Of a DNA stretch of 64,000 nt, positions 1 through 9,525 are shown one piece after another. Numbering within the stretch: the stretch's first letter is position 1; every line of letters begins with the position of its first letter. The position numbers were made by a program, and so were the translations under genes. This DNA comes from Terriglobia bacterium. GTDB taxonomy: Bacteria > Acidobacteriota > Terriglobia > Terriglobales > Acidobacteriaceae. The stretch is from contig JAIQFP010000022.1 of NCBI GenBank assembly GCA_020073165.1, positions 16,936 to 80,935 on the forward strand, read 5' to 3'. The notes under the pieces were generated by a model. It saw nothing but the letters and a program-made list of their open reading frames with translations, searched no databases and had not been told where the DNA came from.

Positions 1-45
1 GTGGCTTTCGACGCGCATCCCCAGGCTTTGTAAGCAAGAAAATGC

Positions 46-3000
46 TCAGAAACTGATGCGCAGGGCCAGTTGGATGATCCGGGGCTGGTAGGTGAACTGG
101 ATTTTCCCGAAGTTGGGATCGGCGATATTGGTGTTGGGGTTGATAAATTCGGTGTGATTCATTAGGTTGAAGAAATCCGCGCGCCCCTCCAGGTGGACAC
201 GCTCGGTCAAGGGGGTGGTCTTCGAGAAAGCCAGATTGATGTTGAACTGACCGGGGCCGCGGAAGAAGTTCCGGGGCAGGGTCCCGTAGGTGCGAACGGC
301 CGGATCGGCGACGGCCTGGGCATCGGTAGGGAATTGCTCTGTGGAGAAGCTCGTGGGATCGAAATAGAAGTTTCCCGGACGGCGGGGATCCATAATCCGG
401 ACGGGGCCGACCAGGTTGGCGCGCACCAGGTTGGCATCCCCCACACCCGAAGGGCCGGGACTGGTGAAGTCGAAGGCGCTGTTCAGGCTGGCAAACACGT
501 CCACTGGGAAACCGCTTCGCCAGCTCACGATGGGGAACACGCTCCATCCCTTAGTCACTCGCTTCGGTCCCGAACCCCATGCCTGATCGAAGGGCACTTC
601 CCATCCGCCACTGAAGACGATGCGATGAGTGATATCCATGTCGGATGAGGCGCGGAACAGGTTGGGCTGGTAGTAGGGAACTTCGAAGTTGCGGTTGGCA
701 AAGCCGGAGGCATTGTCGATGTTGTGGGAGTAGGTATAGGCCAAAGTGAAGTAAGAGCGCCCGAAGATACCGCCATCACTCATCTGTTTCTGCAAACTGA
801 GCAGCAAGCTGTTGTAGCTCGCGTTGGTGGCATTGCGGAATTCGCGCACCTGGGCAAAGCTGCATTGGAATGCGGTGTCCGCCGAGCAGCTGGCGTTGCC
901 GGGAGTGAGATTGAGCGTCCGATCGAAGGTGCCCAGCGCGAATGGATTGATGTCCACAAGCCCGGTGAGGCCATGGGAACTGCTGCCCACGTAGCTGGCC
1001 TCGACCACCGTGCTTTGAGCTACTTCCCGCTGAAAGGTCAGGTTGTATTGGTAGGTGTAGGGAGTGCGCAAGTGCGGCGCCACGACAAACACGTTGCCTG
1101 AGCCGCCAATCGGAAGAAATCCGGAGGCGGAGAAGTTGATATCGGATGCCGGCGGACGAGAAGGGAAAGGATCGGTTGTTCCGGCAAAAGGCTGCGACAA
1201 GAAAGTGGGTTCAGAGGATGGGTTTCCTGGCAGGGCAGGAAAGGAAAAACCGTCGCTGGCGAAAAACGGAGGCTTGCCGTTGAACTGCAGATTGTCCTCC
1301 CCTTTCAGGATGTCGTAGAAAACGCCAAACGCTCCGCGCAGGCTCATTGTTCCGTCGCCCTTCGGGTCCCAGGCAAAGCCGACGCGCGGCGCCCAATCGT
1401 TCTTGTCGGGGAAGTTGACCCCCTGTGGCGCGGCCGCATCTCCAGGGAACAGCATGCCAACCGGGGCATCCGTGAATACGTGGGACTGGCGGCCGGGGAC
1501 AATGGAGAAGGTGCGCCCTGCGGTGTCGGTCTTCGGCGTACTGTACTCGTACCGCAGGCCCAGGCTGAGCACCAGGTTCTTGCGCACCCGCCAGTCATCC
1601 TGCACAAAGCCGGATGCGAACTTGCTGCGGATGTTGGAGGGCGCCGCCGGGCCCTGGATGTACTGCGCCGGCAAGCCAAGCAGGAAGTCAGCAAAGGAGT
1701 TGTTCGAGGTGGTCGAGCTACCGGAGCTGCCCGAACTTCCTGCAAATACAAACTGGCCGTTGACCGCAAGGGAAAAAAAGGAGCTGTTCTGGAAGGCAGA
1801 GAAACTGCCACCGAATTTCCAGCTATGCTTTCCCCGCGTCCAGGTCAGGACGTCGGAATAGGCGAAAGTATTGTCGGTCACCCGTTGCGGTCCGTTGATG
1901 CCGAAGCCGGTGAGCAGCCCGACATCGAAAAACAAATTGGCAGGACCCGTGGGCAGGTCGGGATTGATGCCGATGCCCAACGCCGAAGGCGTGGGCAGTG
2001 GTGCGGCAGGATTTTCCGCGTTGACCGACACTCTCTGCGCCGTCATGCGCAACTCATTCAGCAGATTCGGCGAGAAGATATGGGTATACGCGAAATTCGA
2101 AAAGTAATCATGGAAGTCGGAGGCGTCGGGATACCCCGGGACCGTAGCGTAGTCGAAAGGGGTTAGCTGGTCGGTGCGGTCCCAGCCGAGCGTGACTGCC
2201 AATTTGTCGTTGGCTCCCAGATCAAAATCGAACTTTGTTGTCAGTTCATCCCGGTTCGAGGTGAAGCGTTCTTGGGAGTTGAGGAGCCCGTCCGGAGAGG
2301 TGGGGATCAATCGCGCAGCAATGTAATTCTGCGCCACGCTGTTGATGCGAGTGGGATCGATGATGGCTTGGGCAGCCAGCGCTGTGTCGGGCTGGAAAAA
2401 AGGAAAAGCTTGGAGAAACGTCGCAACCCCGGTATCAACGCTACCGCCCGGTCCGGAGTGCGAGAAGTCGCCTCCCAGTTCCGCCGGGGTGAAGGTGGGA
2501 ATGTCGTGTTGCACCAGGTCCTGAATCTGCCGTTCCCCCTGGTAACCGACGAAAAAGAAGTAGCGGTCCTTGCCGCTGACGACTTTGGGAATGGTGAAAG
2601 GGCCGCCCAGGGTGCCGCCAAATTGGTTGCGCTTCAGAATGTTGCGGGGCAGTCCGTTGAGCTTGTTAAGAAAGCTGTTGGCGTCAAGAGCGTCGTTGCG
2701 CAGGAAATCGAACCCTCCGCCGTGGATCTGATTGGTACCCGACTGCGTCGCGACCGTAATCACGCCGCCGGAGTTGCGGCCATATTCGGCGGGGTAATTG
2801 CTGGTCAGGATGCGGAACTCGGCGACCGTGTCGGGATTCGGTGAATACACCGTGCGATTGTCAACCAGATCATTGTTCAGTCCGCCGTCAAGCAGGTAAT
2901 TGATCGAATCGCCCCGGTTCCCGGCAATGTCGAAAGTTCCGGCGCCAAGAAAGTCGAGGTCGGCCGGGGTTACACCCGGTTGCAGCAGAGCCAGGTCGCG

Positions 3001-3456
3001 AATGTCGCGGCCATCGAGTGGGGCATTGCGCACCACATCGCCGGTGACCACCTTGCCCAGAGCGGGACTGACGGTTTCCACCGGCTGGGCCTTGCCTGAG
3101 ACTTCAATCTGCACCGGAGCGGCGCCCACCTGTAGCTCGATGCTCAGGCCGCGCACGTCCCCGACATGAAGGATGACGTCCTTGATCTCCGCTACAGAAA
3201 AGCCTTCCTTCTGGGCCGTGACCAGATAGTTTCCGGGCTGTAGAAATGGGACTGAGAAATATCCGTCCTGGTTGGTGGTGGCTTCGCGCTTGAGTCCCTG
3301 ATCGAGATTCAGGAGCGTAATGCGAACCCCGGGGATGACGCTGCCGTTCTGGTCGGAGACGGAGCCGGCCAGGGCGGCACGCTGGGCCTGAGCCATGCCG
3401 CAAAGTGCGCAGCATACCATCGCACCTCGTAGCAACGCTCTCAGCGTCTTGATCAA
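46..3456 (-). CDS. TonB-dependent receptor, Oar-like
   Basis: Outer-membrane receptor of 1136 aa that should import a bulky ligand using TonB energy; the ligand cannot be read from the sequence. The start is TTG at 3456 with purine-rich GAAGAGAG upstream, giving a clean signal peptide that ends near residue 24 (GMAQAQ). Residues about 28-115 resemble a carboxypeptidase-regulatory beta-sandwich (VSDQNGSVIPGVRITLLN). A plug region follows (PLDGRDIRDLALLQPGV, INYLLDGG), then a long beta-barrel ending in a terminal Phe (LALRISF), as expected for barrel assembly. Oar-like receptors of this build are abundant in Acidobacteriota. It lies directly downstream of a sigma/anti-sigma pair on the same strand, which may control it. 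Confidence 0.93.
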   Translation of the reverse strand: MIKTLRALLRGAMVCCALCGMAQAQRAALAGSVSDQNGSVIPGVRITLLNLDQGLKREATTNQDGYFSVPFLQPGNYLVTAQKEGFSVAEIKDVILHVGDVRGLSIELQVGAAPVQIEVSGKAQPVETVSPALGKVVTGDVVRNAPLDGRDIRDLALLQPGVTPADLDFLGAGTFDIAGNRGDSINYLLDGGLNNDLVDNRTVYSPNPDTVAEFRILTSNYPAEYGRNSGGVITVATQSGTNQIHGGGFDFLRNDALDANSFLNKLNGLPRNILKRNQFGGTLGGPFTIPKVVSGKDRYFFFVGYQGERQIQDLVQHDIPTFTPAELGGDFSHSGPGGSVDTGVATFLQAFPFFQPDTALAAQAIIDPTRINSVAQNYIAARLIPTSPDGLLNSQERFTSNRDELTTKFDFDLGANDKLAVTLGWDRTDQLTPFDYATVPGYPDASDFHDYFSNFAYTHIFSPNLLNELRMTAQRVSVNAENPAAPLPTPSALGIGINPDLPTGPANLFFDVGLLTGFGINGPQRVTDNTFAYSDVLTWTRGKHSWKFGGSFSAFQNSSFFSLAVNGQFVFAGSSGSSGSSTTSNNSFADFLLGLPAQYIQGPAAPSNIRSKFASGFVQDDWRVRKNLVLSLGLRYEYSTPKTDTAGRTFSIVPGRQSHVFTDAPVGMLFPGDAAAPQGVNFPDKNDWAPRVGFAWDPKGDGTMSLRGAFGVFYDILKGEDNLQFNGKPPFFASDGFSFPALPGNPSSEPTFLSQPFAGTTDPFPSRPPASDINFSASGFLPIGGSGNVFVVAPHLRTPYTYQYNLTFQREVAQSTVVEASYVGSSSHGLTGLVDINPFALGTFDRTLNLTPGNASCSADTAFQCSFAQVREFRNATNASYNSLLLSLQKQMSDGGIFGRSYFTLAYTYSHNIDNASGFANRNFEVPYYQPNLFRASSDMDITHRIVFSGGWEVPFDQAWGSGPKRVTKGWSVFPIVSWRSGFPVDVFASLNSAFDFTSPGPSGVGDANLVRANLVGPVRIMDPRRPGNFYFDPTSFSTEQFPTDAQAVADPAVRTYGTLPRNFFRGPGQFNINLAFSKTTPLTERVHLEGRADFFNLMNHTEFINPNTNIADPNFGKIQFTYQPRIIQLALRISF

Positions 3457-3634
3457 GCGGCTCTCTCTTCAGGGTTCACGGGCTCTGCGAAGGGGTTTAG
3501 GGGAGCGTCCGTCGGACAGAGAATAGCACGCGTTGACGCCTACTATCCCCCCTTCGTAGTAGCGCTCAACAGTCAAACTTAAAAGCAAAAAGTCCCCGAG
3601 TAGAACAGGCACTCTCGCCGGAAGCGGATTTCGG
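3457..3634. other. Spacer between anti-sigma gene and receptor with hairpin
   Basis: This 178-base gap holds an imperfect hairpin around 3538-3566 (CTACTA and TAGTAG arms around a C-rich loop). No gene is supported. It could be a weak attenuator or the receptor promoter region; nothing firmer can be said. Confidence 0.3.
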
Positions 3635-5554
3635 CTAGGTGCCCATGCGCCGCAGAACGGCGAGCAGCCGGGCCAGGCTGGAGGCCGTTTCCGGCGTCGG
3701 CGGTGAAGCCGTAAAGAGCGCACGTACCAGATCGTTCTGCTCCCGCGCCAGCCGCAGCAAAGTCTCGCTGGACTGCTGGCCGGTGTCCACTTGGGCTACG
3801 TTGGCGGTGAGAGCCGCATCGGCGATTTCGGAGAGCATCTCGGACTGACGCTGCGCCAGCGTGGAAATCCAGCGGCGGTGGTCCTGGCGCATCTGCTCAA
3901 CTTTCTGCGCGGCGGCGGAAGAGAGGCCAGAGCTGCGCTCCGGGGAGAATTCCCGGTCCAATCTCTTCAAAGCCCAGGCATGAAGAAAGGTTTGCTGCGC
4001 CAGGGTAACCACCTCGTTGGAGAACGCTGCCACCTGCTTGCCGGTTTCCTCGGATGAAACTCCCGGTTGAGCGAAGTGGCGGTAGAGCTGCTCGTAGAGC
4101 GGCACCTTCGCGCTGGAGAGGTCGGCGAGTGTCGCTCGGGTGACGGGACTGCCGCTGGCCGGCGGTTTGTCTTCGAATTGGTCCGGCGGGTTGTACAGTT
4201 CCGAGCCGCTCTTGAGTTCGCGGGGCACGAATACTTCCACCCGCAACGGACCGCTCACAGATTTCAGAGATTGGCGGATGACCTCGCGACGGGCGCTGCC
4301 GTCCACCAGACCTTGAACCAGGAGGGAACCGTCGGACATGGGAAATAGGTTGATTTCTTCACCCAGGCAGGCATCCGCACGATGCAAAGACTCGGCAGCT
4401 GCGACTTCAGCATCGCTGGCATGGGAGTTGGTGTAAGAAAGGGGCACAGGCTTGCGCAATTGTGCAGCGGGAGCAGAACGACCGGAGGACAAATTGGAAA
4501 TGTCCACCGGGGAGTTCACGCGGGCCAACTCCACATTGCGCGGCTCGGAAGAGAACGAGGTGCGAGTGAAACGGTATTCCCAGGAGGCGCTCTGGTGCGT
4601 GGTAATGATGCTCAGACTGGTCGGCGAGTAGTCGCGGCTGCTTACTACCAGCATCGCCTCCGCGATTCCCGAAGGATGACCGGGAGCGAAAGGATAGTGC
4701 AGTTCGAAGGCGCTCCCATCCCGCCGGGCGGAAGCCGTGGTGTCTCCCCGCGATGCGACCAGGCGGCGGAATCCGGCCACCGAAACATCCGGCACCCAGC
4801 GCTGCGCCGCCAGGTATTGCAAGAGTGGTGCCTCCACACCGTCACCCAACAGTACTGCCGCGAGCGTGGGCTCCGGCATCTGTCCGTCATTCTTGACCGT
4901 GGCGTTTTCGATCGAACCCGAGGGAAGCTGCGCGCTCACATACGCGACCGGGGAAGCTGAGTCGCGCACCACTACGATGGTACCGAGCGGCTTTGGGATC
5001 TTGCTCGTTCTATCGATCCGGTCCACACGGACCAGGCTGCGCGTTACCTGCCCCGTACTCGGGAAGTGTGCGTTCTCGTAATTCTCTGCTCGCAGCAGCA
5101 CGGTGTCGGCCGAGACCCGGGTGTTGAGCACATCGGTGAACATGGCGACCAGCAGACATGCCGCGACGAACGCAGCCAGTACAGCCCGGCGAGGTTGGAG
5201 CAGCGCGTGGCCGAGATGACGGAGTTGATTGCGCCAGATCGCGAGGCGCTCGCTGAGAGGCAACGGAACCGCTGCCACGGCTGCCGCGTGCCTGGCCAGG
5301 CGCTGGCGAAACTGTTCGATCCGCGACTCCGAGAGCACCGATGCATCCGGCAACAGCTCCTTGCGGGCGCCGAGGAAATTGTCGATGCTGTTCTGAATAG
5401 CCGCCAAATGGCTGCGGCACGTCCAGCAGTTTTCCAGGTGAGCGCACGCCGCCTCCATTTCGCCTCGCAGCAGCTCCCCGTCCTGGTACGCCACCAGTTG
5501 AGTCTGGCTCAGATGCGGGGGAAGGAGCGCGTTGCGGTCAGGCGCAATGCCCAT
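3635..5554 (-). CDS. Anti-sigma factor with zinc-finger (zf-HC2) domain
   Basis: Membrane-anchored regulator, likely sequestering the sigma factor encoded just upstream. The N-terminal zf-HC2 motif is visible (HLENCWTCRSHL, about residues 42-53 from the chosen Met). One membrane span follows (AVLAAFVAACLLVAMFTDVL, about 130-150). The remaining ~490 residues are an extracytoplasmic region without a family I recognise, helical near the C-terminus. I chose the Met at 5554; an ATG at 5566 is also possible. Either start overlaps the end of the sigma gene, indicating translational coupling. It is much longer than a minimal anti-sigma factor, so the C-terminal part may be a sensor. Confidence 0.8.
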   Translation of the reverse strand: MGIAPDRNALLPPHLSQTQLVAYQDGELLRGEMEAACAHLENCWTCRSHLAAIQNSIDNFLGARKELLPDASVLSESRIEQFRQRLARHAAAVAAVPLPLSERLAIWRNQLRHLGHALLQPRRAVLAAFVAACLLVAMFTDVLNTRVSADTVLLRAENYENAHFPSTGQVTRSLVRVDRIDRTSKIPKPLGTIVVVRDSASPVAYVSAQLPSGSIENATVKNDGQMPEPTLAAVLLGDGVEAPLLQYLAAQRWVPDVSVAGFRRLVASRGDTTASARRDGSAFELHYPFAPGHPSGIAEAMLVVSSRDYSPTSLSIITTHQSASWEYRFTRTSFSSEPRNVELARVNSPVDISNLSSGRSAPAAQLRKPVPLSYTNSHASDAEVAAAESLHRADACLGEEINLFPMSDGSLLVQGLVDGSARREVIRQSLKSVSGPLRVEVFVPRELKSGSELYNPPDQFEDKPPASGSPVTRATLADLSSAKVPLYEQLYRHFAQPGVSSEETGKQVAAFSNEVVTLAQQTFLHAWALKRLDREFSPERSSGLSSAAAQKVEQMRQDHRRWISTLAQRQSEMLSEIADAALTANVAQVDTGQQSSETLLRLAREQNDLVRALFTASPPTPETASSLARLLAVLRRMGT

Positions 5555-6107
5555 TTTGCACCTCAAATTTCTTCAGACCGCGAGCCAGGTAGACGCTGAC
5601 CGCTTTCGGGCTGATTCCCAGGACTCCGCCGATCTCCTGGTAACTCAAACCTTCCGCGCGCAGCGTGAGGCAGTGCCGTTCCCTTTCATTCAAGACCTGC
5701 AGCGAGTCGGCAATACGTTCCTGCTGGATCAGTTCGTCTTCGGTGGAGCGGGTGCCTTCGGCGCGGCTCCGTTGCGAAACCCACTCCGCCACGGCCAACT
5801 CGTGAATGCCGTTCCGGCGGATGTGATCGATGGCGAGGTTGTGCACGACCCGGTAGAGCCAACTGCGAATGTTGAGGATGTCGGAATTCCTTTTCAGCTG
5901 GTCGAAGAGCTTAAGAAAGGCAACCTGCACCAGGTCTTCGCTCTCGCCCGTGGAGCCGACCACCTGGTAGGCGTAACTGAGCAAAGAGGGACGCAGCGTG
6001 GCATACAACTCCACAATGGTCTCTTCCAGCTGCTGGCTCTTGCGGTGGTTCTCAACCTGCTCTAGCCCCAAAACCGGGGACAAATTGAGGATGCTTGCTC
6101 GCTCCAT
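5538..6107 (-). CDS. ECF-type RNA polymerase sigma factor
   Basis: 189 aa with sigma-70 region 2 (YAYQVVGSTGESEDLVQVAFLKLF, cut here conceptually at the VQVAF helix; then RSWLYRVVHNLAIDHIRR) and region 4 (LNERERHCLTLRAEGLSYQEIGGVLGI, ending SVYLARGLKKF). It directs polymerase to a small regulon. The overlap with the downstream anti-sigma gene forms the usual ECF/anti-sigma pair. A signal for its own promoter was not identified, although two short palindromes lie upstream. Confidence 0.9.
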   Translation of the reverse strand: MERASILNLSPVLGLEQVENHRKSQQLEETIVELYATLRPSLLSYAYQVVGSTGESEDLVQVAFLKLFDQLKRNSDILNIRSWLYRVVHNLAIDHIRRNGIHELAVAEWVSQRSRAEGTRSTEDELIQQERIADSLQVLNERERHCLTLRAEGLSYQEIGGVLGISPKAVSVYLARGLKKFEVQNGHCA

Positions 6108-6437
6108 GTGACCCTGGCCAAGCTATGAGACGTCGCCGGTTGGACACGGCGAACTACGCCCTTTCGACCATGCACAGGGCATGGCGGGCTCCCCTGTATA
6201 TACACTAAACACGGTGTTCTACGACCCCTTCCCCCACAAAATATTTTGTTGCGCATGTGCTGTTAGTAAATCTCGGCCGCCGGGCGTCACAACAATAACA
6301 AACAGGGCTCTCCGGCTGTCAGGGGAAACGGCAGCGGGACCCCGGTAGGTTGCAACTGTGGGAGTGGCTCCGCAGCACCCGGAGCCGACGCAGTGTCTGG
6401 GCCCAGACCTTAAGTACAAAGCCTGGCTGGCTCGCTG
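6108..6437. promoter_or_regulatory. Intergenic region with palindromes upstream of the sigma gene
   Basis: 330 bases between the divergent sigma gene (minus) and the small LuxR-type gene (plus). It contains a perfect 14-base palindrome ACAAAATATTTTGT at 6236-6249 and a shorter one AACAC-G-GTGTT at 6208-6218. Both sit in a local AT-rich patch in otherwise GC-rich DNA and are candidate operators or promoter parts for the divergent genes. Confidence 0.35.
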
Positions 6438-6710
6438 GTGAACCGGGCCGATTTGACGGCCGTGAAGGAACTGGACACAACACGACTTCCCGCGGGTAGC
6501 CGTGAGGGGGAGTTCCTGTCCCTGCGGGAGCAAACGATCATTCGGCTGGTGGCCCAGGGGGTACCTGACCCGGCCATCGCAGCGCAGCTCTACATCAGCG
6601 AAGCCCAAGTCCGGGACCATCTGGTCGAGATCTTCAAGAAGCTGGCCATGGCGGGGCTCCTGGACCAGCTTGTGTATGTGGGCGAGGAAATGCCGCAGGC
6701 AGATTGTTAG
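6438..6710 (+). CDS. Small LuxR/GerE-type HTH protein
   Basis: 90 aa, almost entirely a GerE-type helix-turn-helix: LSLREQTIIRLVAQG, then DPAIAAQLYISEAQVRDHL, then VEIFKKLAMAGLLDQL. No receiver or other sensor domain is present, so it is a stand-alone DNA-binding module like GerE. The start is a GTG at 6438 without a clear Shine-Dalgarno; an in-frame GTG at 6462 is an alternative. It is divergent from the ECF sigma gene. Target unknown. Confidence 0.65.
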   Translation: MNRADLTAVKELDTTRLPAGSREGEFLSLREQTIIRLVAQGVPDPAIAAQLYISEAQVRDHLVEIFKKLAMAGLLDQLVYVGEEMPQADC

Positions 6711-7062
6711 CAGGAAATTTGGGTTTGGCCGACAGCCGCAGATGCAGGCGGCGGGCATTGCAAGATCAGTTCTCGGCGCCCTGTCAGTGACCACTGTTCG
6801 ACCCCTTGGAAGCCTGGTCCGCCCCCGGATCAGGCTTCATTTTTCTGCATTTGTCCTCGCGAGCAGCCCGGTTTTCCCCAACAGCCGCCGCCCGCGTCCA
6901 CCGATTGAAAAATCCGGCACGGTGTGCAATATCTTGCATCTTGACTGATCCCGGCATGGAGTAGACACTTGCACTGCGACTGAAGACTCCCTCCCGCAGC
7001 GGTTACCCAGCCGACCCAGGAACCGCTGTCTCTCACTCGTGGAATGGTCTGAAGGAGACCTG
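6711..7062 (+). promoter_or_regulatory. Upstream region of secreted VCBS protein with shared element
   Basis: 352 bases without a gene. At 6925-6947 lies a 23-base element (TGCAATATCTTGCATCTTGAC plus TG) that recurs with 20 of 23 identities at 9713-9735 on the minus strand. The element ends in TTGACT, which with 17-base spacing to GACACT could be a promoter. A Shine-Dalgarno AAGGAG at 7052-7057 precedes the ATG at 7063. Confidence 0.4.
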
Positions 7063-8739
7063 ATGAAAGCCCTCCAACTCGCCGTTGGATTCACCCTGTT
7101 TGCCACTGCTTTGCTGTCAGCTCAAACATCCCGAGTGCCGCTGGTGGACCAACCCGCCGTCCCCGCCAGCGTGGCCCCCGGCGGGCGGTCCTTCACTTTG
7201 AAGGTGAATGGCGTGGGCTTCGCTTCCGGTGCTTTCATCACTTGGAACGGTCATCCTCTATCGACCATTTTTGTGGACAGCCATCACTTGCAGACAACAA
7301 TTACTCCACCCTTGATCCAAGACCCTTCCACGGCTCTGGTCGGAGCGGTCAATCCGGGAAATCGCTTTTCCAACAACGTCTTTCTGCAAGTGATAAACCC
7401 CTCACCTCTGAATGGAGTCCCCAGTATCAGCAGCTACTCAGCCGGGGTGCAGCTGCAAAGAATAGTGGTAGGAGACTTTAATAACGACGGCAGGATGGAC
7501 ATTGTAGCCTCCGACAGCAACTTGGGTGGTATTTCCGTTCTTCTCGGCGCAGGCGATGGCACTTTTCCGGCGGCCGTGCACTACCTGGCTGGTGCGTCGG
7601 CGTTCGGCATCGTCGCAGGCGACTTCAATGGCGACAAGAGGGTCGACATCGCTGTCACCAACTCCGGTACCCAGAACTCCGTCAACCTCCTGCTCGGCAA
7701 AGGTGACGGAAGCTTCCGGGCTGCGACCCCGTTTCCCGTCGGCTCCAATCCGGTCGCGATAGCAGCCGTCGATCTGAACAATGACGGCAAGCTGGACCTC
7801 GTAACCTGCAACCACAACGGCGGCAACATTTCAGTTCTACTGGGCAATGGGGACGGCACTTTCCAGCCGGAGGCCGAGATTGACGCGGGAACGTCTCCGT
7901 CGTCTGTCCTGGCGGCAGATTTCAATGGTGACGGCCGCATCGACCTGGCGGTCTCCAATCAGGGGAGCAACGACGTTTCCATTCTTTATGGCAACGCCGA
8001 CGGGACCTTCAGGAAACCAGTGCAGGTCCCGGTAGGGACAGCGCCGCTCTGGATCGCCGCAGCGGACTTGAACGGTGACGGTTTGGTTGATCTGATTACC
8101 GCCAACAGCGGCAGTTCCAACCTCTCGATTCTAATCGGGAATCAAAACGGCACCTTCCAGCCGCCAACTGCCGTGAACACCCTGCAGAATCCAGAGTCAC
8201 TGGCAGTCGGCGATCTAAACGGAGACGGCAAGGTGGATCTTGCCGTGGCCGACGCCACCAAAATCAGCATCCTGCTGGGCATGGGAGACGGCACCTTCGC
8301 GCGGCGCGCGGACTACGATGGAAAAAGATATCTTGGGCTGGCGGCGGGAGACTTTAACGCCGACGGCCGCCTTGACCTGGCTACAGTTAGCGGCACCACC
8401 GCAGTGGACGTCTCGCTGCAAACTACGGTGGCGCTCTCGCCCGTCTCGCTTGCCTTTGGCGGGCAAAAGGTTGGCACCGATAGCCCGACCAGGACCGTCG
8501 CCCTCCGCAACCTCGCCACCACCACGCTCAATGTCTCCGACATCAGCATTGTCGGCACCAACGCCGAAGACTTCAGTCAGAGCAATGACTGCGGCACACA
8601 AGTCGACGCGAGGGGCTCTTGCCAGATCACAGTTGTGTTTACTCCCACTGCCACCGGGGTCCGGAGCGCCACGATTCAAATCAGCGATGACGCCATTGGC
8701 GGTGTGCAGATCATCGTTCTCACCGGAACCGGAATCTAG
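7063..8739 (+). CDS. Secreted FG-GAP/VCBS-repeat protein with choice-of-anchor D domain
   Basis: 558 aa, exported (signal peptide about residues 1-20, ending LLSAQ). Residues about 25-120 form an IPT/TIG-like beta domain. About seven FG-GAP/VCBS repeats follow, each with a calcium-type DxNxDG motif (GDFNNDGRMD, GDFNGDKRVD, VDLNNDGKLD, ADFNGDGRID, ADLNGDGLVD, GDLNGDGKVD, GDFNADGRLD), which predicts a beta-propeller. The C-terminal ~100 residues resemble an ASPM-SPD-2-Hydin choice-of-anchor D fold. I chose the ATG at 7063, with AAGGAG five bases upstream, over the GTG at 7039. Likely extracellular or surface; ligand unknown. Confidence 0.85.
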   Translation: MKALQLAVGFTLFATALLSAQTSRVPLVDQPAVPASVAPGGRSFTLKVNGVGFASGAFITWNGHPLSTIFVDSHHLQTTITPPLIQDPSTALVGAVNPGNRFSNNVFLQVINPSPLNGVPSISSYSAGVQLQRIVVGDFNNDGRMDIVASDSNLGGISVLLGAGDGTFPAAVHYLAGASAFGIVAGDFNGDKRVDIAVTNSGTQNSVNLLLGKGDGSFRAATPFPVGSNPVAIAAVDLNNDGKLDLVTCNHNGGNISVLLGNGDGTFQPEAEIDAGTSPSSVLAADFNGDGRIDLAVSNQGSNDVSILYGNADGTFRKPVQVPVGTAPLWIAAADLNGDGLVDLITANSGSSNLSILIGNQNGTFQPPTAVNTLQNPESLAVGDLNGDGKVDLAVADATKISILLGMGDGTFARRADYDGKRYLGLAAGDFNADGRLDLATVSGTTAVDVSLQTTVALSPVSLAFGGQKVGTDSPTRTVALRNLATTTLNVSDISIVGTNAEDFSQSNDCGTQVDARGSCQITVVFTPTATGVRSATIQISDDAIGGVQIIVLTGTGI

Positions 8740-8818
8740 ACGCACGTCCTCTCTTGAGGGAAACTCCCGTAACAAGAGCACGCTGGCGTGAAACCTGGAA
8801 GAAATCTGCGCAAGAAAA

Positions 8819-8850
8819 GACCGCTAGGGGTTGCCTAGCGGTCCGGATAG
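8819..8850 (-). terminator. Rho-independent terminator of the secreted protein gene
   Basis: A perfect 10-bp stem, GACCGCTAGG (8819-8828) with CCTAGCGGTC (8834-8843), and a 5-base loop. Read on the minus strand it is followed by TTTTCTTG. It sits just past the stop of the minus-strand gene ending at 8860. Confidence 0.8.
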
Positions 8851-8859
8851 GTGAGGTTG

Positions 8860-9525
8860 TTAGTTTCCGTCGACTTCGTACGCGGACCGCGAGTAGCCCG
8901 AGGGCACCACGTTCCAGTCACCCGAGGGGTTCCCGGTCTGGTTGAAGGCGAATGGGCTGGATACGTCTGTGATCCCACGCACTTCATCCCAGGTCAGTTC
9001 CACAGTCGAAGTGCCTTCCTGAGCCACGATCCAGTACGGCGTGCCGGCATTCAGAGTGGTGTTGCAGCTAGTGCAATTGAACTCGACGAAGTTACCGCCG
9101 ATTCCATTGTTGAAGTTCGAGATGCCGTTGCAGGCGGTCAGCGGACCCTCAAGAATGGAACCCGGGGCCCCGCCTGCATCCGACTCGAGGTAGACGTTCA
9201 GTTCACCGGGGTTGTTGTCCCCGCCGCCGAGCGTGTAAACCGCCATCGGTATATACGCATCAGCAAACGTTACAGTCGACGTTGGTGTGAAGCCCTGGGC
9301 TATTACTTGGTTGTTGAAGTTGCTGCCATCCACGAAGTAACCCGTGGTGTTGTTGAACTTGTGATGCAGCGGACCAGTCAGGTTGGTGTACACCAGCTTG
9401 CTCCCTTTGCCGGCGCAGAACTGCATGTTGCCTCTAGCGTGCAAACCGGTCGGCACCCGTTGCGCGAGAAGCGGCGTTGAGATTAATACCGCGAGTGCGA
9501 CGACAAAAGCGATTCTCTTGATCAT
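8860..9525 (-). CDS. Secreted hypothetical protein (choice-of-anchor-like)
   Basis: 221 aa with a classic signal peptide (KRIAFVVALAVLISTPLLAQ). The mature part is beta-rich and Asn/Gly/Thr-rich, with phrases such as VYLESDAGGAPGSIL, LTACNGIS and GTPYWIVAQEG. These resemble the choice-of-anchor beta domains found in secreted Acidobacteriota and PEP-CTERM-type proteins, but I cannot assign a named family. Cysteines CNGIS, CTSC and the early FCAGKG could form disulfides. It has its own terminator (8819-8850). Its upstream region carries the element shared with the VCBS gene. Confidence 0.6.
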   Translation of the reverse strand: MIKRIAFVVALAVLISTPLLAQRVPTGLHARGNMQFCAGKGSKLVYTNLTGPLHHKFNNTTGYFVDGSNFNNQVIAQGFTPTSTVTFADAYIPMAVYTLGGGDNNPGELNVYLESDAGGAPGSILEGPLTACNGISNFNNGIGGNFVEFNCTSCNTTLNAGTPYWIVAQEGTSTVELTWDEVRGITDVSSPFAFNQTGNPSGDWNVVPSGYSRSAYEVDGN

